A DNA stretch of 42,737 bases, from positions 1-42,737 of the forward strand of contig JAAAIG010000273.1 of NCBI GenBank assembly GCA_015852425.1, in the 5' to 3' direction. Shown piece after piece: positions 11,800 to 24,600 of the stretch (position 1 is its first letter; each line of letters starts with the position of its first letter). The position numbers were made by a program, and so were the translations under genes. This DNA comes from Gryganskiella cystojenkinii (lineage: Eukaryota > Mortierellomycota > Mortierellomycetes > Mortierellales > Mortierellaceae). The notes under the pieces are model-generated. The model was not told the origin of the DNA. It ran no database searches and was given only the letters and a program-made list of their open reading frames with translations.

Positions 11800-13375
11800 T
11801 TTAGGCGAGTCCGTTGAAAAACCAGGGGGTTGTCTTGTTGGTAGATAGAAAACCTGAAAGAGTTTATCACTGCAAAGGACAACGAGACCCGGTTGTTTTC
11901 GGTTTGTGCAGTCTGGGCTTAGCACCAACGACTTTGTTATGTCCAGGAAGGTAATGTGAGAAGAGAGGATGCAAATGAGTAGCGAAAGGATGAATGGGAA
12001 AGGGCTGACAACCAAAGTAGAAGGTAGAAAAAAGGAAACAGAGTTATGAAACTTTGTCGACGAAGAAGGGAAAAAGAATTAAAAAAGAGAGTCTGCACGC
12101 GACCGAGGCTTCTTTCAGTGGATCGATCCCAAATAAAGAGTTTTTTTTTTCTCGTCTCGTTTAGTTCGTGTGAGTGAGTTGTTGACAGGATTTTGATTTG
12201 AAAAATTGGCAAGGGACGTGGGAGTGGACGAAAGAGAGCAAGCTCTCTCTCTTGTTTTTTTATACTTTGACCAGACGAGCAATTGGAGACTTCATCGATG
12301 TGTTCGCAATCGTTGTGTTCCCACACTCATAACACCTTTTTCTACACTTCGTTGTTGCAGCAAGACCAAGAAAACAGCCCTCCCTCCCTCGCGGTAAGGA
12401 CTCATGCATCATAACCTTTTTCTCCCAGCCCGTAAAATTCAGGAACAAAATTACTTAAAAAAACCATGTCAAGGGAGTCCTTGGCAACAGCAATTCCTTG
12501 GCATACACATGTAGCCACCAAAAAAAGCATAATTGTTGGGATCGGGTATTTTCATTTTCGCGATATTAATACTGGGCTTAAAATCCTAGCCCGCCCTCTC
12601 CTCCCCTCCCATATAGTAATGACATCCAGAACTCATAGAAAGGAAGTCGCGACAAGGTCAATCGGTGAAGAGTGGGTCCCGGAGGAAGTATTTGTATGTT
12701 TATCTTTCTGCGCAACGACGAATAGGCTATTGCCAACTAGCATTTTTGAGCATTATTAATAAAAAAACCCCCCATCTCTTTTTCTTAAAACCGGTTTTGT
12801 GCACCGCAATAGTTTTTTTTTATGAATATCTGTCCTCTGAGCTTGTGAGCAGTCGAAGCGGCGACACCACCAATTTTGGGCGGTAACGAGCACTGACCTC
12901 TTTCTTTTTGTTTTGTTTCTGATGAGAGCGGCTAAGGGATTCGCCGAGCTTGTCCATGCCACCAAAAGACGAACAGAGACTCTTCTTTTTTATTTTGTCG
13001 CCCCTACACTCAAGAGAATGAATGTGGGGCTGAAAACTCGTTTATTGGGCTGGTCAATCCCACGCATGCTGCAAACAGACGAGCACGAACGAAAAAAAGC
13101 CATGTGGAAGGGACTTGGCGCGGACACTCTTCGGTCCTTTCACGACTTTAACATCCTGTCAACTTTCAACCTAACGATCGCGTTCTGGAGTAAATGGCTT
13201 GCTGTTGGCTATATGGCGTCATCGTTGTTTCTCTTGTGCCCAGCGGGGGGGGGGGGATTATTTTTGAGAAGTGAAGGCGTTTGCCCGAAAAGGCTATATA
13301 TTATTGTACAATGTGGGAAGAAAAGAAGAGCGCCTGTCTCATCCTCTCTCTCTCTTTCTCTATCTTTTTTTAGAT
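11800..13375. other. Intergenic region: NIPA-gene promoter and 3' region of the Q-rich gene
   Basis: These 1.6 kb separate two minus-strand genes. On the coding strand, bases 11940-12260 are T/C-rich, consistent with a leader and promoter for the NIPA-like gene. The part nearest 13375 should contain the 3' UTR of the Q-rich gene. A run of nine G sits at about 13246-13254. The long plus-strand frame from 12922 into the next gene is treated as spurious. Confidence 0.5.
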
Positions 13376-16103
13376 TTAAGGATATCCAGTATGATAAGCC
13401 GACAAAGGAACTGCCGTCGTCAGGGTCTGACTTCCCATCACGACACCTTGCTGCAGTTGCTGCTGGCCATTCATTACAACTGGCGAAGTGCTCAAGTTGT
13501 GACCTGCGACAGCGGCAGACATCATTAACAAGGGTGAGGAGATGGCCGCAGCAGCAGCTTTGGTCTGTTGCAATTGCTGTTGTAACTGTATCTGTTGCTG
13601 CAAAAGTAATTGTTGCTGTTGGATACGGATCAACTGCAACTGCTCCAGTTGATGCTGTTGATGTTGTTGCTGTTGAGGGAGCGTAAAATCGGACACGTGC
13701 CCCATGGTATTAACAGCTCCCATGCTGGGGCTAGGCAAAGGTGAGATATGGTACATCTGAGGGGGCTGAGGTGGTTGATGAGCTCCCATCAAAGGCGAGG
13801 ATGATCCAATGGTCGCCATCGATCCTGTGGAAAAGTATCCCGCGGAGGATTGCCGCTTGGGCGAGGTTCTCTGAGGTCCAACAAGGGGAGAATGCTGCTG
13901 TTGTTGTTGTTGTTGTTGTTGCTGTTGGTGAGAGTGGTATGATTGGTGATGTTGATAATGTTGGTGTTGAGGTTGGGGTGATGGGAGCTGGTATTGGTGA
14001 AGACTTCCTTGGCTACCTGAGGCAGTATGAGCTCGTGCATGCTGACCATATGGATGTTGCTGTTGTTGAAGGAGCATCTGACTACTGGTCGAAAGTCGCT
14101 TCATCTGAGTATCGGACGCATAGAGTCCAGGGCTAGGGGGGTAGTAATGCTGGTGCTGGGATCCACTTGAGTCCCGTCTTCCATGGCCCCCCAAGATTAC
14201 GGGAGCCTGATGGTGGTCATCCATATACATCGACGACCGTAACCGAGGCGATCCCTGAGGGTGCTGGGGCGGCTGAGGTGTAGGTGTACCACCCAAGCGC
14301 TGGTTGGTCTTGAAATCCTTGCGGTGTTGCTGCACAAGGTTCGAGAGGACGGGGTCCAGGTTTGCATCGCGCATGAAGGAATCTCTCTTGGCCGAGGGCT
14401 GTTGGAAACAGACCGAGGCCTTCTCGCGGTCGACCTTCGAGATCAAAGTCTCGCCTAGGACTGGGGTGCTGCTTCGGCGGGGACTGTTTGGCTGCTGAGC
14501 AGAGACAGTCAATTCCGCTCCCAGGAAACTGTGACGATGGTTGGTGCCGTGTGACAACATAGGTGGCTGTTGAAGGCTTACAGGGTCGGAATAAGGTCGC
14601 AGCTGTGGTGAACCCGAAACGCTCAAATGTTGAGAATGGCGATGCTGCTGCTGCTGTTGTTGTTGCTTTGGTTGCTGTTGCTGGGGCAAGTTGGGCAACG
14701 ACGATCCTGCTTGGACAGCACCACGAATATTGGCGACTGTGATCGTGGATGAATATCTCTTGTGCCCGTTTCGTCCCTCAGTCTCCTCAAATCCGCTGTC
14801 TCTTGCCTTCCTCAGTTTGTTTTCCTCCAACTTCAAAGCAGGTACGGCTCCATACTGAGTCGCAAACTGTTGTTGATGATGAACGCCTGCAATTTGACCA
14901 ATCTGGTCCTGTGACGAATGCGATCTCTGGTGCAGGTTATACAATGTCGAGGATCCATGAAGGCGTTCGGGCGTGGTCAGTTCTTGAACAGGAGGAAGAG
15001 TCAAAGAAGCGGCAGAGGAAGCTCTGGAGGTCCGTGTGCCGGCTGCGTTCTGATCCGTGGAGCGTCCATTATCACTCGAAGCCTGAGAGGACGAATCGGA
15101 AGAGGCTAACTCTTTAGACTTGCCACCACCAAAAAATCTCGAGATCCTCTTGCCCAGGGTCACTAGCGTGCGGATCAAATTACACCGTGTAACAAATTAT
15201 TGTTAGCAACGGTATTTAAGCCGGTAGTGGTCAATACCATTTTTCAAGAACATCAACCGAGAAATGGCTCTGACTTACGCTTCTTAGTGGCAGACTTTAC
15301 AGAGACTGCATCCGTCTTGTCGGACACGGATGGGGTCGCGGAGCGAGGAGGGATCATCATCAATCGCGAAGAAGCTATCAATGAAAGAAGAACAAAATAA
15401 AGGTTAAGATTGTCCTATTTCATGTTCCTTTCTTGATCTCCTAGTAAAAAAATTAACAGTATTTCTTAAATACCTCGTGGCTTCTCTCCGTTTACAGATG
15501 AATTGTTGAGCTCCAACGGAGTACCGGACATGAACTTTGAGCGCCTTCGAACCTCTGCATTCGCAGCCGAGGTCTCTTCATCACTGTCCTCCTCTGAGGG
15601 GGTATACTGGTTCGACAACTTGGATCGGTGAGCAGGCTGTCTCCAGTTTTGGAATCGGACTGGGTTCTCTGAGGATGTGGATGGGATGTGTGGAGTTTAC
15701 GAATATAAATGATTAGATCGGGATTTAACCTTCAATTTTTTTTTTTTCAATTGCAATTTAAAAAAAGCTCGTTTTAGAACTAGAAAGAGAGAACAGTACC
15801 TGGTTCACTGATAGAGCCTCCTGTGACAGCAGCAGCTGGTGGGGGAAGGTAACTCGAGTAGACTGTGTGAGATTGAGATCGGGGACGCGTGTTGTTTTGT
15901 TGCAATTCCTGCCCCTGAAAGGAAGTCGAGGGCTCCAAGATCACAGAGGCAGGACGGGTAAGTCTGGGTGGTTGGGGGTAGCTTGCTCTCTGCTGCTGGG
16001 GTTGGAGCTGATACTCTTGTTGGAATTGGCCTTGCATGTTTTCCGTAGTAAGACGGCTGTCCTGATGAGGAAGACCCAAAGTGGAGCTGGCGCTGGTGTT
16101 CAT
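13376..16103 (-). CDS. Gln-rich, low-complexity protein of unknown function
   Basis: Four coding exons: 16103-15800, 15668-15474, 15374-15279, 15162-13376, 2382 nt in all (793 residues), with phases agreeing at every splice. The ATG at 16103 is the first in frame after the inferred acceptor at 16134. The protein is disordered almost throughout. It has a Gln/Pro/Tyr start, an acidic stretch (TPSEEDSDEET), and basic Ser-rich patches (EVRRRSKFMSG, KRISRFFGGGKSKE) that look like phosphorylation or membrane-contact sites. A long C-terminal half is rich in Gln, His, Ser and Pro, with an 11-Gln run encoded by mixed CAA/CAG. No catalytic or DNA-binding fold is visible. Candidates would be a signalling scaffold or transcription coregulator, but nothing in the sequence decides this. 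Confidence 0.75.
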
Positions 16104-18928
16104 ATTGCTCGAGTTTCTTTTGAATGTTGCGAGCTTGATGAAGGAATATCACAAAAAGCTGGATCAAAAAAAATGTCGGCTTTAATGCGGTTTTGTCGGT
16201 AGCGATTAGGGGGAGAAAAGAATGGGCAAAAGAGCTTTACCGAAAATGTATGAAGTAGAATAGGAACAAAAAAGTTGGAAGTGGTGCTGGAAGGCAAACG
16301 AGATGTGGTGCAAAAAAAAAAAAATTAAGAGTGATAAAAGTGCGTCAAGGATTCAAACAATGAGGATAAGTCATGAGCTGTCGGGACATTATTTGTTATG
16401 GTGTGGAAATGATCAATAGAAAGATAGAGGTAGGCCAACAAGAAAGGAAACGCAAAGAGTAGAAAGGAACGGAAAAAAACTGTGTCCTTCGTTGTTCTAA
16501 GAATTTGAAAACGAGAGGGAGATAGATGTCAGTTCGTGTATGGGGATAAAATTAGAGTCGCAGCATCTCACACCTAGTAAGGAGAACACACAAAAAAAGT
16601 ATAAAAATAGCCCACAATTGGTTGTGGGCAAAGCCATCTTGTCTCCCCCCCTTCTCTTCTGTATTTTTCCTGCACATGCGACAACCGAAAAAAATGTAAA
16701 AAAAATGAATAAGAAAATAAAATGGAAATGTCAAAGGAGACGGTCAAGGGGACGAGAGAGGAAACGAATGGAGGGGGGAGACGGGGAGGAGAGGAGGGTG
16801 AAAGAATAGATCGTCTCGAGTCCGGTCAGGCACGTACTTTCAGTGACATGCAGGGCAGGGGAACGAGGTCGCCATTTCACACTAGTAATCGATGGTCAAT
16901 AATAAAAATTTCTTTTCATGTCCTCCGGTATCCAAAGGAATACAGTCTAAAAACGGTCCTAGTTCCACACTAAGTGCCTCTCTATCGACGCTCTTTTACA
17001 ATGTTTCAAACCGGGATGTTTGGACAAATGAGAGAAAGAAGTGGAAACCCGAGAATGCTAGTCGAAGAATGGCAGCGTGCAGATCAAAAAAATGTGGTTG
17101 CCCTCATGTTTTCCCGTCAACCCTCTTTCAGGTCTGTGGCAACCGAAACACAATTGCTCGTGCGGTAAAACAATAAGGAGTGGAGGGCAAGCTGATGAGC
17201 CAACAATGCTTTCGGAGTGTAGAGCAACACAAGAGAAGAAAAGATAAAAAAGGGAAGATTGGAAAAAGAACAAGATGTCTTCTGTGGCTCTCAACGATAT
17301 CCAAGATGGTCCGTCATTCAAAAAGCGTGGCAGCTGAGCAGACTGTCACAACAAAGGAAGGATGGAAAAGTCGCGAGTGAGAGGATTAAAATTGAGACGC
17401 GGGTTTGATGAAGAGAAAAGAGCGACACCCCGCCACTCAGGAACGTGCTATCATCACAACACGAAAAACACACAAAAGGGGTAAACACAGCGTCTTCGTG
17501 ATCCCATTCCGAGCAGAGTGGCCATGTATAGAACGTCTCATTCCAAGAATTACTTCTTCTCTGACAACATAAATGCTCCCAGAGACAGACAATTAGAGAT
17601 CCTGACACTTACGAGTCGTTGAAATGGGGACGAGATGCAAGGTACTGAGAGATCGAGTAATTTGTGATTGGTCTTTTTGTTTTTCGATGAATGGAGTTAA
17701 ATGGAGTTCAGGGATGACTTGCGTTGTGGATGAGGAGGTTGTTGTCGAATGGATTCGAGGAAGAGATGAACAGGGTCAGAGAAGGAAAACAGGTGTGTTA
17801 GGGGAAGCAACTCTCACAGAGTAAGAGGAAATGAAAAATGAGATTTTCGAAACGAACAAAAGAAAAAAGCGGAAGACAAAAGGCGCGGATAACGAACCCA
17901 ATTTGCACTCTCATTTTCTCTCACCCTGTTGCCGCCTCTCTGATTGTTGCTCGCCCAATATCAATCCCATTCCTTCTTCATATCCCTCACTGCACCGACT
18001 TATTCAATTCGCAGCAAGATTGCGAGATCGATCGACCTTGGGTTTTGTCAGCCCCCCTAAAAAACAAATGCTCTCATTGACTTCTTTTCAGATCCATGCA
18101 CAAAAATTCGTCCAGCCTGCCCTGTCTGTGCAACCACCTTTCTCCCTTCTATTTATGCCCGTACTATTTTTTTGTGCGCCTTCCCCTCTCTTCGAAAATA
18201 AAATTCTAAAATTATTTTTGTCCGTCAAACGTTATTCTCTTCAACAAACCTCTTTTTTTTTTGGTGCTACAAAAGACGGTGTTGGACAGATCACTACAGC
18301 CGTCAACAGATCAATGAGGAATATGGTTGCAGAGGCACCCTCCTGATCAACTCTATTTTTGTTCATTTGGACTTTGCCTGAGTTTGCTTTTCTACCCGAA
18401 ATTTTGCGAAATGCCGGTAAAACTAGTAGATAAAAAATATGGCGTTGCTGGAACTTGAGCATTAGTCAGACTGGGATCAAACTTGAAAAAATACTTTGAG
18501 ACAATTGGGCGTCATGGGTGGGGACTGAACGCGCGCTTTGGCCGACAATCCTCTCTCCTCTTTCTATCTGTGAAATTGCAACTATTATCCAACTCACTCA
18601 TCAATTGAGAATAAGAAAATAGGCCCATTAGGTTGACATCTCTCTCTATCTCGAGGCGATGCCGATCACTTTTGAAATCGCTCAAAAAAGTGATAGATGG
18701 TCAGAGAGGCGGGTTCAAAAAAACTGTCATTTTTGCCCGGAAGACATCCGTCGTGATATTCGAGGACGCGTTCCATTGCCCCATTTTCGGGGCGCCGCGT
18801 CTCAACAGTCTTGTCTTCACCCCTGGATTATCATGGATGGAATAAATGTGCATCATGGTCTCACTGAGATTATTTTTTTTTTGCTTGCTTTTGATGTTTA
18901 TGCTACAAGTGTATGTTTGTTTTCATAT
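16104..18928. other. Upstream region of the Q-rich gene with probable leader exon and long 5' UTR intron
   Basis: No coding gene is supported in these 2.8 kb. On the minus strand a perfect donor (GACTC/GTAAGT, exon end 17613) follows a CT-rich, ATG-free stretch at about 17760-17613, typical of a 5' UTR. The first good acceptor downstream is at 16135-16134, 30 bases before the ATG at 16103. I infer a non-coding first exon and a leader intron of about 1.48 kb. Bases 17830-18480 and 18480-18928 hold only short frames and should include the 3' flank of the C2 gene. Confidence 0.45.
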
Positions 18929-21173
18929 CTATCTGGATCCATAGATCTGGTTGTAGGAAGGAGGCTGCTGGTTGTTCCTTGGAGGTAACGCCGGAGGACT
19001 TGTGGATCGAGCTCGGGTCTGTTGATGTCCATTCGGGAATGTACTGATCGTCTGACCATGGTTCACACTCACTTTATGACCACCGAGGTCTCCACCGAAA
19101 TCACTGCTCGTTCCAGGGAACGATCCTGGGTACGATCCGGGAAGAGTGCTAAATCCACCAAAGGACGAGGACAGCGTTGCAGCGCTCGTTGTTGGGATCG
19201 GGGGCACAGGTCTTGAAGAGGACGAGGATGGAGAAGCAGTTGGAATAGGCAAGGGACGAGGCCCTTGATTGTTAGATCCCGCATTATTGCTGACTCCGCT
19301 TACGACCGTCTGGATCGCTGGGTATAAACTCTGTGCCGTCGTCGCGAATGGATACCCTACTGGTGGATAACCTCCTGTGCTGGGCATGTTGGGTTGCGAT
19401 GGAGGGTATAGTCCCTGTGGACCGTTGTTAGTAGGTGGGTAGAGTCCACTGTTGTTGTTTATCTGAGGCGGGTAACCGTTAAAGGTATTGTGTTGGGGTG
19501 GGTAGCCTTGATTGCAGTTGCTCATCTGAGGTGGGTATCCGTTAAACGTGTTGAACTGTGGCGGATAGCCTCCTCCAGGTCCTTGTGGATAAGACTGCTG
19601 TGGTGGGAATCCTGTCTGTTGCTGAGGTGGGTATCCGCCGCCGCCAAAGTTTTGAGGAGGATAACCGGCTGGTGGATACAAATCTGGCCGCTGTTGCTGC
19701 TGGTGTTGAGAATGTGGTTGCCGAGGAGGATACAGCGCATTAGGCGCGGGATATCCAGGGAATCCATTCACAGTCGCGTAAGGGCTACCGCCTGGAACCA
19801 CTTGCTGTTGATGATGACCAAAAGGACGGTTCGGTGCCACTTGTGGCGTAGGGTGTCCAATGTACTGACTTTGCGGTAAGGGTGAAATCCGTCCGGCGTG
19901 GGCCGGATCCTGGGTCACAGGAGGTTGATAAGTAGGGATAGAATCAAGTTTGCTGGGCACATGAGTGGAGACGACTTTTTTTGGGTCTGGTACTGGGACT
20001 GTCGGTGCTGTCGCCGGAGGTGGTGAGGCCGTATGTGGTTTCGCTGGCGTTGATGATGATGATACTGATTCTGCTTTTATCGCTGTCGCGTCTGCTTTGA
20101 CTGCCTGAATAACAGGGTTGACAGGGTGAATGGGGCGTCTGCCTGGCTGTCCTCCCGAGGGTACTGGTGTGTTTGGAACCCGGTTGAGCTTGTGGAGTGG
20201 GTGCTTAGTATCCTAGAGAAGGTAACAACAGTAAAATGTATGTCGTGTTAGCGTGAATGCGCTCGGCTGTAGTGTGGCCCTGGCCCCTTTCTGCCATCGT
20301 CTGTGCACGGTGATTTGATACCCGAAACTTACATGTGAGTAGTATGTCAGCTGGAGCATCAGCTCACCAGCCTCTCTGCCCTTGTACGACAGTTCAAACC
20401 AGTCTATTGAAGAAAAGAAAAAAATGGGCGTCAGTTATCCATCATTATGACTGCATTACTTGCAAAGCAAAACCTCTATCTTGTATTTTCTGCAGTCAGA
20501 AGAGAGGGAAAAAAAGAAAGAAAAAAAAAAAGCGCCTACCATCGTGTTCACCCTTCTCAAGGACTTTGGCGAGGTTAATGACACAGTCGCCAATGAGATC
20601 GTTCTTTTGATGATCCTCGTCCAAACATGTCACATAGAGTGATGTTGCGTCCTTGGCTTCGCTTTCGTACATAAGGATCTGAATCTATGTATTTTTTCGA
20701 CAAGAGAAAAAGAAACGATGTCAGTCAGGGGAAATGGTTTCTGACTCTCAATAGCCTAAAGACATTCTAGCAGTAACGACGTCATAATCGACACTCAGTC
20801 GAGCTATAAAAAAAAGGACGCACCTGATCATCCTTCCACCGTGGTCGTTGTCCTCCACGGATATCGGTCGAGGACCTTTTGGAGACATTGCCAAGCTTGA
20901 AGAGAATAAAGGGATCTTGTTTGCCAAACCGCTCTCGGTTGGGCAAATCACGGCCATGGATGGGGATGATGACCAATTCGCCTAGAAACAAATTAACATC
21001 GATACGGTTAGCTGAGTGCTTTTCTTAGGGGATGAACGTAGAAAGAAAGACAGCTACAAGTGAAACTTACCGATAGGAGTCTTGCCTTCGTCAGGATCCA
21101 CCAGGGGCTCTGGTAAGGGCTTGTTCACGTTTGTGGGCGTGTGATGACGACCGCCTTGGAATAGCTTGTGCAT
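18929..21173 (-). CDS. C2-domain protein with Pro-rich tail, Inn1/Fic1-like (ingression protein)
   Basis: Five exons: 21173-21071, 20981-20824, 20684-20540, 20403-20333, 20212-18929, totalling 1761 nt (586 residues), all phases consistent. A C2 domain fills about 35-157: GELVIIPIHGRDLPNRERFG, then KQDPFILFKLG, TDIRGGQRPRWKDDQ, LYVTCLDEDHQKNDLIGD, and GELMLQLTYYSH at its end. The DLPNRERFGKQDPF and RGGQRPRW signatures match the N-terminal C2 of fungal Inn1/Fic1 proteins, which couple actomyosin ring closure to septum synthesis at the division site. The remaining 430 residues are Pro-rich with repeated GYPPQ/LYPP units. They include likely SH3 ligands RPVPPIP (+xxPxxP) and ALPPR (PxxPx+ type). 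In yeasts such motifs bind the SH3 proteins Hof1/Cdc15 and Cyk3. Family assignment is good; the cytokinesis role is by analogy. Confidence 0.85.
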
Positions 21174-21676
21174 TAGAGACTCGAGTGTAGGTAGCTAGTG
21201 TTGTGGATGAGTAAAATTATGAGAATGTAAAGACGGAAAGGATGATGGATGAGAGAAAATAAATGGGAGAGGTCTGTGTGGCGTGGGGACAGGTGTGTGG
21301 GTCAACAAAGGCAATTCTCGGTTGCAAACTTTTTTTTTTTGCTTTGCATTGAAAGGGGGGTGGTGAGCTATGCCTCTTTTATGTGTGCTGCGTCCACACT
21401 CTCTCCAAGCCCAGCATGTTCCATCGTCATTTGCTCAAAAATTCAAACCGCGGCTGTGCTCACTTTTGGACCTTCGGTGGTCCGTGTTCGTCTATTTTTG
21501 GCACAGCCACCCTGCTGTACTTGACACCCTGCCCACTCGAGGGATTTGATAGATGGATGTTTATAATATTCTTAATTAATGCCAGAAGGGCTCGATCGCC
21601 CACATACATAGCCTCTTAATTGCTGCTGGTCATGCTCGTTTTGCTGTAATCACTCACTCAGAGTTTTCGACGCTGT
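21174..21676. other. Intergenic region between C2 gene start and C1-THF synthase 3' end
   Basis: About 500 bases with no supported gene. The part next to 21173 should be the promoter and leader of the C2-domain gene. The part next to 21676 should be the 3' UTR of the C1-THF synthase gene. A T10 run occurs at about 21331. Confidence 0.5.
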
Positions 21677-24600
21677 TTAGAAGAGACCTACAACATTGCC
21701 CGTCTCGAAATCAATGTCCACATCGTAGAAGCAAGGACGCGTGGGGAGACCAGGCATGGTCTGCATAGCTCCACAAAGAGGGTACAGGAATCCTGCACCA
21801 ACGGAAGCACGAATATCACGGATAGGGATCTTGAACCCGGTGGGCCGGTTCTTGAGCTTGGGATCATGTGACAGTGACAAATGCGTCTTGGCCATGCAGA
21901 TGGGCAAGTTGCCAAAGCCCTGGCGGGTATACGTAGCAATCTTCTCCTTGGCTAGATCAGAGAGCTCAATACCATCAGCACCGTACATCTCCTTGGCGAT
22001 CGTCTCGATCTTGGACTCGATATCAGAATCAACCTCGTACAAGTACTTGAAGTTGGTGGGCTTGCTGCACGCCTGGATGACAGCCTGTCCCAAATCAACC
22101 GCACCCAAACCACCCTTGGCCCAGTTCTCACAGGCAACAGCATCATCAGCACCAGCCTCCAAAGCAATCTTGCGGATCAAAGCCATCTCTTTGTCAGAGT
22201 CGGTCGTAAACCGGTTAATGGCAACAATGACAGGCACACCAAACTTCTTGGCATTCTCAATGTGCTTCCTCAAGTTGTCGCATCCAGTCTCCAACAACTC
22301 TAGGTTCTCGGTGTTGTAAACCTCCGGCAGGGGCTTGCCAGGGGTAACATCGGGTCCACCTCCATGCATCTTCAAGGCCTTGACGGTCGCGACAAGGACA
22401 GCGCAGTCAGGGACGAGACCACTGGTACGGCACTTGATGTCAAAGAACTTCTCCATACCGATATCGGCACCGAATCCAGCCTCAGTGACAACGTATCCCA
22501 TCTTCTCCTCACCCTCACCAGCCTCAATACCGGCCAACTTGAGAGCGATACGGTCAGCAATGATCGAACTGTTTCCATGAGCAATATTAGCGAAGGGTCC
22601 GGCGTGAACGAACATGGGAGTACCCTCTAGGGTTTGCATGACGTTGGGTTTGATGGCATCCTTCATCAAGACTGTCAATGCACCACCAATACCGATATCA
22701 TCAGCGGTGACGGGCTCCCCACCCTTGCTACTGGCAACAACCATCTTGCCGAGACTATCAAGAAGTTCAATAAAAATTAAAGAAATAAGTAAAAACCAAC
22801 ATGATAAAAACATCCTTTGTAAAGTGTGCGTAACGGTCGGTCCCCTACCGCTCGCGCATATCCTTAAGATCAGTGCTGAGAGCAAGAACGGCCATGACCT
22901 CGGAAGCGACAGCAATATCGAATCCAGTCATGCGCTCATGACCAGCCTCGGTATCGTTACGTCCAATCTCGATCTTGCGCAAGAAACGGTCGTTGGTATC
23001 CATAACACGCTGCCAGGTGATGGTAGCAGGGTCAATATCAAGACGAGCGAAGCGGGAGACCTCCTCAGCAGTCAAATCGGCGGGGTCGGTCTTCTGGATG
23101 CCCAAGCGCTGCAAGCGTCCCAACATGACGGGAGCAAAGACACGCTTACCTTTCTTGGTGGGGCAAAGACGGCTAAATAGTGCCTTGTCCGTCTGAGTAT
23201 TCTCGTGGAACATACGAGCATCGATGGCGGCAGCAAGCAAGTTGTTGGCAGCTGTGACAGCATGGATATCACCGGTCAAGTGCAAGTTGAACTCGTCCAT
23301 GGGAATGACCTGAGAGTATCCGCCTCCAGCGGCACCGCCCTTGATACCGAAGGTGGGTCCTTGAGAGGGCTGACGGACACATCCAAAAGCAATCTTGTTC
23401 AGGTGAGCGCCTAAAGCCTGAACCAATCCGACGGTGGTAGTAGATTTGCCCTCGCCCAAGGGAGTAGGGGTGATACCGGTGACGACAACATAGCGACCGT
23501 TCTTGCGGTGAGAAAGACGCTCCAAAATATCCAGGCTCACCTTGGCCTTGTACTCCCCGTACAATTCGAGCTGTATCATATAACGGTGGCAAAAAAAAAT
23601 GAGTTGAGTCGATGAGTTTAGAATGTCGTATACACCTGTGACAACAAGATGATCATGCAATACTGGGCTGGGGATGGCAGTGTGCTCAATATTTACCTCG
23701 CTGGGCAAAAGTCCCAACTCGTCAGCAATAAACTTGATGGGCTTGGGCTTTTGAGCCAAAGCAATGGCAATATCGCTGGGAACAGGCTCGAGCAACTCCA
23801 AGGGGAGAGGGACGATACTTCTCTGACGACCCTCGTTCATAAACCGGACAGCCGAGAGGTATGTGTTCTGCATCAACATGGCAACAGTCATAGGGCCCAC
23901 TCCGCCGGGAACAGGGGTGATGTGACTGGCATGAACAGAGGCGGCCTTGTACTCAACATCTCCGACCCAACGGATTCCAGCCTTCTTGGTCGAGTCTAGA
24001 TCACGGACAAAGAGATCACAAAAATGGAAACAGTTGATATGTTGATCAAATCGATGGGAGAGCCGACTGCATATGTAGGTAGAAGTGCTCTTTCGTATGC
24101 TTTGTGTTTGTGGCGGGAAGGGTATAAAAACACGTTGTCTCTTGGGTTGTACAAAACTTACCCTCAACAGCGTTGGTGCCAACATCGATGACCACTGCGC
24201 CATCCTTGATCCACTCGCCCTTGACAAACTCGGCGCTACCAATAGCAACGACGAGGATATCGGCGGTCTTGACGATCTCGGGCAAGTTGGTGGTTCTGGA
24301 ATGGCAAAGGGTCACTGTGCAGTTGTTCTTGGTCAACAAGCTAAAAACAGGAGTACCCTGGGAAAAAAAAGAGCATAAAAAGAAGTTTTTTTTAGCTATT
24401 TTGTCCGAAAATCCACGTGTTCAGGTTTGTGCAAAATTGGTCAATAGTATTCAACACGTCCTTACGACGATATCACTCCGACCGACGACCACGGCCTTCT
24501 TTCCAGACATGGCAACACCGGTCGACTTGATGAGTTCAATGACACCCTTTGGTGTGCAGGGAATGAACGCAGGCTCGGAGGCACGCTTGGAAAGATGACC

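Noticed and set aside
11800..12015. N-terminal extension of the NIPA-like protein starting at 12015
   Set aside because: The first codon there is TTG. The first ATG in the frame is at 11799.
12922..13686. Long plus-strand frame opposite the end of the Q-rich gene
   Set aside because: The second half is the antisense of Gln codons, giving Val/Ala/Cys repeats. The first half lies in probable 3' UTR and shows no known domain or splice partner.
21741..22319. Plus-strand frame of 192 codons
   Set aside because: It is antisense to the formate-THF ligase exon and has no features of its own.
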